DNA of 51,529 nucleotides from Paractinoplanes ferrugineus (GTDB lineage: Bacteria; Actinomycetota; Actinomycetes; Mycobacteriales; Micromonosporaceae), in assembly GCF_016862195.1 (NCBI RefSeq), contig NZ_BOMM01000080.1, positions 1 to 51,529 of the forward strand, given 5' to 3'. Position numbers and translations under genes: made by a program. Numbering within the stretch: position 1 is the stretch's first letter; each line of letters opens with the position of its first letter. The notes beneath the pieces were generated by a model. It was not told the origin of the DNA. It did no database searches and was given only the letters and a program-made list of their open reading frames with translations. Below, piece after piece: positions 47,747-51,529 of the stretch.

Positions 47747-49111
47747 TCATTCACGAGCGGCCACGGCTACCGGTTCACGGATCGGCTCGTCGACGATCGG
47801 CGTCTCCCCGTGCGGCCCGAAGGTCAGGCCGCGACGCTCGTTGAGGCGCTCGAACATCCGGTGCAGCGGCGTCGCCATGAACGTCGTGATGATCGCCATC
47901 AGGGCGAGCACCGTGTAGAGCGTCGGGGTGACCACCCCGGCGCTCAGGCCGATGTTGAGCAGGATCAGTTCCATCAGACCGCGGGCGTTCATCAGCGCCC
48001 CCAGTGACCCGGCCTCCCGCCACGACATGCCCTGGGAGCGAGCCGCGATCGAGACGGCGCCGAACTTGCCGACGAACGAGGCCACCAGCACCAGACCGGT
48101 CACCAGCAGCACGACCGGGTCGGTCAGCAGGTTGAGCTTGGTCTGCAGGCCGGAGAAGATGAAGAAGGCGGGCAGCAGCACGTACGCGGTCAACGGCTCC
48201 AGCCGCTGGCGGAGCAGGTCGACGAACGGGCCACGCGGAATCACCGTGCCGGCGAGGAACGCCCCGAACACCGCGTAGATGCCGCACCAGTCGGTGAACC
48301 AGGCCGCCGCCAGCACGATCATCAGAACCGTGACGAGCGGGCCGATCGGCAGGCCGACACCCTCGCTCATCTGCTTCTCGGCCCGGTCGACCACCCGCCG
48401 GAGCACCCGGCGGCCGACGGTGATCATGAGAAGCAGGTAACCGGCTCCACCGACCACCGCGAGGATCGCCCCGTCGGCCGAGTCCTTGGTCGCCGCCACG
48501 ACCGTGGCCAGCATGATCCAGGCGAAGGCGTCGTCCGCCGCGGCGCAGGCCAGCGCCATGGTGCCGAGCCGGGACTTGAGCAGACCGGAGTCGTACACGA
48601 TCCAGGCGAGCATCGGGAACGCCGTGATGCAGATGCCGGCCGCCAGGAACAGGCCGCCCTGCCACGGTTCGACGTCCTCGGCGAACCAGCGCCCGCCACT
48701 GGTCAACTGCCATCCGATCAGGCCGCCCAGCAAGATCGGCACGCTGATCCCGGCGATCGAGGTCGCCGCCGCGTGCCGCATGTGCCCGCGGAAGATCGAG
48801 GTGTCGAACGAGGCACCCACCACGAACATGTAGAACACCAGCCCGAGCTGGCCGATGACATAGATGGCGCTCAGCGACGGATGGACGATGCTCTGGCCGT
48901 TCACCGAGATGTTCGTCGGGAACATCCAGTGCTGGAAGGTCGGCCAGATCAGGCCCAGAACGGACGGCCCGAGCAGGAAACCGGCGACCATGATCGCCAC
49001 CACCTGCACCTGACCGAGTCGTTTGAAAAGCGGCCAGAGAAGCCGGTAAACGGCCAGAATGACGACCATCTGCAGAAAAAGATGCTCTGCCGTTTCGAAC
49101 AATGTGGGCAC
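47747..49111 (-). CDS. CPA2-family cation/proton antiporter (KefB/NapA-like)
   Basis: A 454-residue membrane protein with about 12 helices. Signatures are VVAIMVAGFLLGPSVLG, GLVFYMFVVGASFD, the core ACAAADDAFAWIML with the double Asp of electrogenic antiporters, and SLGALMNARGLMELILLNIGL. Such antiporters occur in several aromatic polyketide clusters and may give self-resistance or ion balance if the product is an ionophore. GTG start with a GGAG site 8 bases upstream. Upstream gap is shared with the chorismate mutase gene. Confidence 0.88.
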   Translation of the reverse strand: MPTLFETAEHLFLQMVVILAVYRLLWPLFKRLGQVQVVAIMVAGFLLGPSVLGLIWPTFQHWMFPTNISVNGQSIVHPSLSAIYVIGQLGLVFYMFVVGASFDTSIFRGHMRHAAATSIAGISVPILLGGLIGWQLTSGGRWFAEDVEPWQGGLFLAAGICITAFPMLAWIVYDSGLLKSRLGTMALACAAADDAFAWIMLATVVAATKDSADGAILAVVGGAGYLLLMITVGRRVLRRVVDRAEKQMSEGVGLPIGPLVTVLMIVLAAAWFTDWCGIYAVFGAFLAGTVIPRGPFVDLLRQRLEPLTAYVLLPAFFIFSGLQTKLNLLTDPVVLLVTGLVLVASFVGKFGAVSIAARSQGMSWREAGSLGALMNARGLMELILLNIGLSAGVVTPTLYTVLALMAIITTFMATPLHRMFERLNERRGLTFGPHGETPIVDEPIREPVAVAARE

Positions 49112-49131
49112 GACACGCTCCAGATCTGATC

Positions 49132-49169
49132 TTTAGATGTCACCTCAGCAGGATGTTTATCAATCTAAA
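49132..49169. promoter_or_regulatory. TTTAGAT/ATCTAAA inverted repeat upstream of the antiporter
   Basis: TTTAGAT (49132-49138) and ATCTAAA (49163-49169) form a wide dyad (24-base spacer), 21-58 bases upstream of the antiporter start. It is AT-rich against the local background and is a candidate MarR-type operator, perhaps for the tandem-MarR protein at 46775. Confidence 0.4.
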
Positions 49170-49252
49170 ATCGGCATGTTCGGCGGCGGTAAAGCGCGGG
49201 TAGTTGAGCACCCGGGCAAATCATTTCGGCGGTAAGGGATCGGGACGGCATC

Positions 49253-49555
49253 ATGGACGGCATGACCGAACCCAGTTCTCTCGAGGACGTCCGTTCCCGC
49301 ATCGACGACCTCGACACCCGACTCGTCGCGCTGCTGGCCCGCCGCCAGGAGCTCGTCGCGGCCGCGGCCGGCTTCAAACGCGACGAGGACGCGGTGCGCG
49401 CGCCGGACCGGGTCGAACGGGTCGTCGCCGCGGTCCGCGCGAAAGCCGGCCCCGCCGGGCTGGACCCCGGCGTGGCCGAGGCGATCTGGCGCGCGATGAT
49501 CACCGCGTTCATCGACTTCGAGCTGGCGCGTCACCGGCAGTCGGCGACCGGATAG
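49253..49555 (+). CDS. Chorismate mutase (AroQ fold)
   Basis: A 100-residue all-helical chorismate mutase that converts chorismate to prephenate. LEDVRSRIDDLDTRLVALLARRQELVAAAAGFKR is the long first helix with the substrate-binding Arg and Lys; RVERVVAAVRAKAGPAGLDPGVAEAIWRAMITAFIDFEL follows. It has no signal peptide, so it is intracellular. It sits at the cluster edge, divergent from the antiporter. It may be a housekeeping or shikimate-linked gene rather than part of the pathway. An alternative start is the Met at 49262. Confidence 0.85.
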   Translation: MDGMTEPSSLEDVRSRIDDLDTRLVALLARRQELVAAAAGFKRDEDAVRAPDRVERVVAAVRAKAGPAGLDPGVAEAIWRAMITAFIDFELARHRQSATG

Positions 49556-49694
49556 AACGCGGCGCCGCGGCGGGATGCTCGCCGCTCCGGCCCGGCCCGC
49601 GCAGACCACTGCCGAGCTGAGGCAGCAGATCGCCCGGCGGATCCGGCTGGCTCCGGGTGGCAGGACCTCGGCCGACGGAACCGCCGGACAGCCG

Positions 49695-49734
49695 GGAACG
49701 GCGGGGCTCGGTGTCGACCGGGCCCCGCCGTTCC
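49695..49734. terminator. Stem-loop terminator between convergent genes
   Basis: GGAACGGCGGGGC and GCCCCGCCGTTCC form a perfect 13-bp stem with a 14-base loop between the chorismate mutase stop and the xylanase stop. The rest of the 189-base gap shows nothing recognisable. Confidence 0.75.
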
Positions 49735-49744
49735 GCGGTTGCTG

Positions 49745-51226
49745 TCAGGCGACGCTGCAGGAGAGGTTGCCGGGCGCCGTGGAGCTGCTTCCGTTCACCA
49801 GGAAGCCGAAGGTGGTCGAGGCGGTCCCGCCCAGAGTGCCGTTGTAGGCGGCGTTCCGGACGCTGATCGTCCCGGTGGTGCCGGTGTTGACGCCGTTCCA
49901 GATGTTGGCGACGGACTGCCCACCGACCAGGGTCAGCTGCACGGTCCAGCCGCTGATGGTGGCGGTGCCGGTGTTGGCCACGGTCACCTCACCCTGGAAA
50001 CCACCGCTCCAGGTGCTGATCGTCCGGTACGCCGCGGAACAGCCACCCGGCTGCCCGGTCACCGGCGGCGAGCTCGGGCTGGTGGGCGGCGTGCTCGGAC
50101 TCGTCGGCGGCGTGCTCGGGCTGGTCGGCGGCGTGCTGGTCGGGGTGCTCGGCGGCGGCGTGCTGGTGCCGGGCACCGTGGTGGACGCGGCGTTGAGGGC
50201 GTTGAGAACCGAGGTGTACGCCGCCTTGGGGTTGCTGTTGCGGTCGAACAGCAGCGGGTTCTCACTGCCACGCCACGAGTCGCTGTCCCGGATGCCCCAC
50301 GTCGTGATGCCGACGCAGCGCGGCACGTTCATGCACGCCTGGGTCAGGCCGCCGTACTGGCTGGCCGAGGCGTTGGTGACGTCGGCCTCGGTCAGCGCCA
50401 CGTCGACGCCGAGAGCACCGAAGCTGGACAGCGTGGTCTGGAAGTTGCTCGGCAGCGAGCTGCCCCCGGTGAAGTGGGTCTGCAGGCCCACGCAGTCGAT
50501 CGGCACGCCGCGGGACTTGAAGTCCTTGATCATGTTGTAGACGCCCTGCGTCTTGGCGTACGTCCAGTTCTCGATGTTGTAGTCGTTGTAGCAGAGCTTG
50601 ACCGACGGGTCGGCGGCCCGCGCGGTGCGGAACGCCACCTCGATCCAGTCGTTGCCGGTGGACTGCAGGTTGGACGAGCGGCGGCCGCCGTTCTCGGCGA
50701 ACGCCTCGTTGACCACGTCCCAGTAGGCGAGCTTGCCCTTGTAGTGGGCCATCACGCCGTTGATGTGATCGATCATCGCCTGGCGCAGGGCGCTGCCGCT
50801 GAGACTCCCCCAGAACGACGGCTGCTGCGCGTGCCAGGCCAGCGTGTGGCCGCGGACCCGCATGCCGTGCTGGACGGCCCAGTTGTAGATGGCGTCGCCG
50901 CGGGTGAAGTTGAACTGGCCGCGGCTGGGCTCGGTCGCGTCCGGCTTCATCTCGTTGACGGCGGTCATCATGTCGAACTCGCGGTTCGCGATGGTGAGGA
51001 ACCCGGAGTCGCTGAGCCGGTCGCTGCCCATCGCGGCGCCGAAGTACCGACCGCTGCGTTCGGCGGCGGCCTTCAGCGTGGAGCCGGGCGGGCCGCTGAG
51101 GTCGGCGTGGGCGAGGGTGGCCGCGGCCATCGAGGCGACGGCGGTCGCCACGGCGACGGCGCCACCGGCCAACAATCGGAGGCGACCACGGGTACGGGGT
51201 CTCGGCTGGACAGGAGCTTGGTTCAT
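49745..51226 (-). CDS. Secreted GH10 endo-beta-1,4-xylanase with C-terminal CBM2
   Basis: A 493-residue extracellular xylanase. Signal peptide about 1-41 (TLAHA-D), GH10 barrel about 45-345, Thr/Pro/Ser linker made of TPPTSPS repeats (about 350-390) and CBM2 about 393-493. Catalytic residues are E174 in YWDVVNEAF (acid/base) and E280 in VALTEADV (nucleophile). AAGGAAG site before the ATG. It shares strand and style with the CBM2 esterases at the left end of the window and probably acts with them on arabinoxylan. Confidence 0.95.
   Translation of the reverse strand: MNQAPVQPRPRTRGRLRLLAGGAVAVATAVASMAAATLAHADLSGPPGSTLKAAAERSGRYFGAAMGSDRLSDSGFLTIANREFDMMTAVNEMKPDATEPSRGQFNFTRGDAIYNWAVQHGMRVRGHTLAWHAQQPSFWGSLSGSALRQAMIDHINGVMAHYKGKLAYWDVVNEAFAENGGRRSSNLQSTGNDWIEVAFRTARAADPSVKLCYNDYNIENWTYAKTQGVYNMIKDFKSRGVPIDCVGLQTHFTGGSSLPSNFQTTLSSFGALGVDVALTEADVTNASASQYGGLTQACMNVPRCVGITTWGIRDSDSWRGSENPLLFDRNSNPKAAYTSVLNALNAASTTVPGTSTPPPSTPTSTPPTSPSTPPTSPSTPPTSPSSPPVTGQPGGCSAAYRTISTWSGGFQGEVTVANTGTATISGWTVQLTLVGGQSVANIWNGVNTGTTGTISVRNAAYNGTLGGTASTTFGFLVNGSSSTAPGNLSCSVA
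50075..50137. repeat. Three 21-bp tandem repeats in the xylanase linker
   Basis: Three near-identical 21-base units (50075-50095, 50096-50116, 50117-50137) encode the 7-residue TPPTSPS-type linker repeat between catalytic domain and CBM2. Such in-frame repeats change linker length by slippage. Confidence 0.8.
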
Positions 51227-51286
51227 CTGTGCGCTTCCTTCTCGATGTCGCCGGCCGTGGCGGCGGGTGGGCGGCGGGTGGGCGGC

Positions 51287-51325
51287 CCCGCTGCCACCAG
51301 GCGGAGTTCGCTTGGTGGCAGCGGG
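51287..51325. terminator. Stem-loop terminator after the GH62-like gene
   Basis: CCCGCTGCCACCA and TGGTGGCAGCGGG form a perfect 13-bp stem with a 13-base loop, 26 bases past the stop of the minus-strand gene at 51352. Confidence 0.7.
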
Positions 51326-51351
51326 CCGGCAGCCGGCGGTGCGACGCGCCG

Positions 51352-51529
51352 TCAGCGCTGCAGGGTGAGCAGGCCCGGACGCCACGGCAGGTTGTTGTAG
51401 TCCCCGCCGGCGTTGGGGTTCTTGCCCTGGTAGAGCAGTTGCAGGTTGCACGGGTCGACGGTCTTGGTCTGGTCCGGGTTCGTCCGCACCAGGTCGCCGT
51501 GGCTGATGTCGGTGGTCCAGGTCGCCCCA
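51352..51529 (-). CDS. C-terminal fragment of a GH62-like arabinofuranosidase
   Basis: The last 58 complete codons of a gene that enters from the right edge. The peptide contains WTTDISHGDLVRTNPDQT, VDPCNLQLLYQGKNP and ends NLPWRPGLLTLQR. This ending matches my memory of GH62 alpha-L-arabinofuranosidases of actinomycetes, which debranch arabinoxylan. It lies upstream of the GH10 xylanase on the same strand, a natural partner. Only the C-terminus is visible, so the family is tentative. Confidence 0.6.
   Translation of the reverse strand, partial: GATWTTDISHGDLVRTNPDQTKTVDPCNLQLLYQGKNPNAGGDYNNLPWRPGLLTLQR

Noticed and set aside
49253..49555. Chorismate mutase as evidence for a shikimate-derived starter unit
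   Set aside because: No benzoate- or cinnamate-forming genes, ligase or KS-III for an aromatic starter are present; it is more likely a neighbouring gene.
50075..50137. Tandem 21-bp repeats resembling a short repeat array
   Set aside because: The units are contiguous with no spacers, in frame inside the xylanase gene, and encode its Pro/Thr/Ser linker. Not a CRISPR.

Overview
The window is high-GC actinobacterial DNA: GC-rich third codon positions, many GTG starts, ATGA and TGATG gene overlaps, SARP regulators, and secreted enzymes carrying family 2 cellulose-binding modules (CBM2). A filamentous actinomycete fits well. A Micromonosporaceae genus such as Actinoplanes is my guess from this gene mix, not something the sequence proves. 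No rRNA, tRNA, CRISPR array or insertion sequence was seen.

Layout. (1) 1-9426 is a plant-polymer degradation locus. It holds a signal-peptide fragment, a cutinase/PET-hydrolase-like polyester hydrolase with CBM2, a CE1-type feruloyl/acetyl-xylan esterase with CBM2, a GH63-like glucosidase, a LacI repressor, a clan GH-A glycosidase with CBM2 and a GH54-type arabinofuranosidase with CBM2. The locus resumes at 49745-51529 with a GH10 xylanase-CBM2 and a GH62-like fragment. (2) 9430-22220 is a mixed accessory region: a multicopper oxidase pair, a Tat-exported vanadium-haloperoxidase-like protein, two acyltransferase-3 membrane proteins, an SDR, a hemerythrin, a medium-chain reductase, a drug exporter with a divergent tandem-MarR regulator, and a secreted protein of unknown function. 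(3) 22313-49111 is a type II polyketide synthase gene cluster; a chorismate mutase (49253-49555) sits at its edge.

The polyketide cluster. The minimal PKS is KS-alpha (42455-43726), chain-length factor (41259-42458) and an ACP. The only ACP seen is fused to the N-terminus of a WhiE-ORFVI/TcmN-type aromatase/cyclase (28354-29067). A complete acyl-CoA carboxylase (alpha, beta, epsilon) flanks that fusion and would make malonyl-CoA. Further tailoring genes are a TcmI cyclase, a TcmJ-like cupin, a ketoreductase, three antibiotic-biosynthesis-monooxygenase (ABM) proteins, a FAD monooxygenase, a DUF1772 anthrone-oxygenase-like membrane protein, a questin-oxidase-like protein, a SnoaL-like protein, a second cupin, two further SDRs (one lacking its catalytic Tyr), a methyltransferase, a type II thioesterase, and two CtcP-like flavin halogenases with a flavin reductase. 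Chain-length-factor gate residues T109/G112/I116 are small, which fits a long chain. The predicted product is a methylated, chlorinated, oxidatively remodelled polycyclic (pentangular- or xanthone-type) aromatic polyketide; this is inference.

Control and export. The cluster has one full SARP and one short SARP, two NarL-type regulators whose receiver domains lack the phospho-acceptor Asp, a single-domain MarR, a tandem-MarR protein (its paralogue lies at 20667) and a CPA2 cation/proton antiporter. In-frame TTA codons occur in the full SARP, one NarL-type regulator, the questin-oxidase-like gene and one ABM gene, suggesting bldA-type developmental control. A GCTTTAT(C/T) element recurs upstream of several cluster units.
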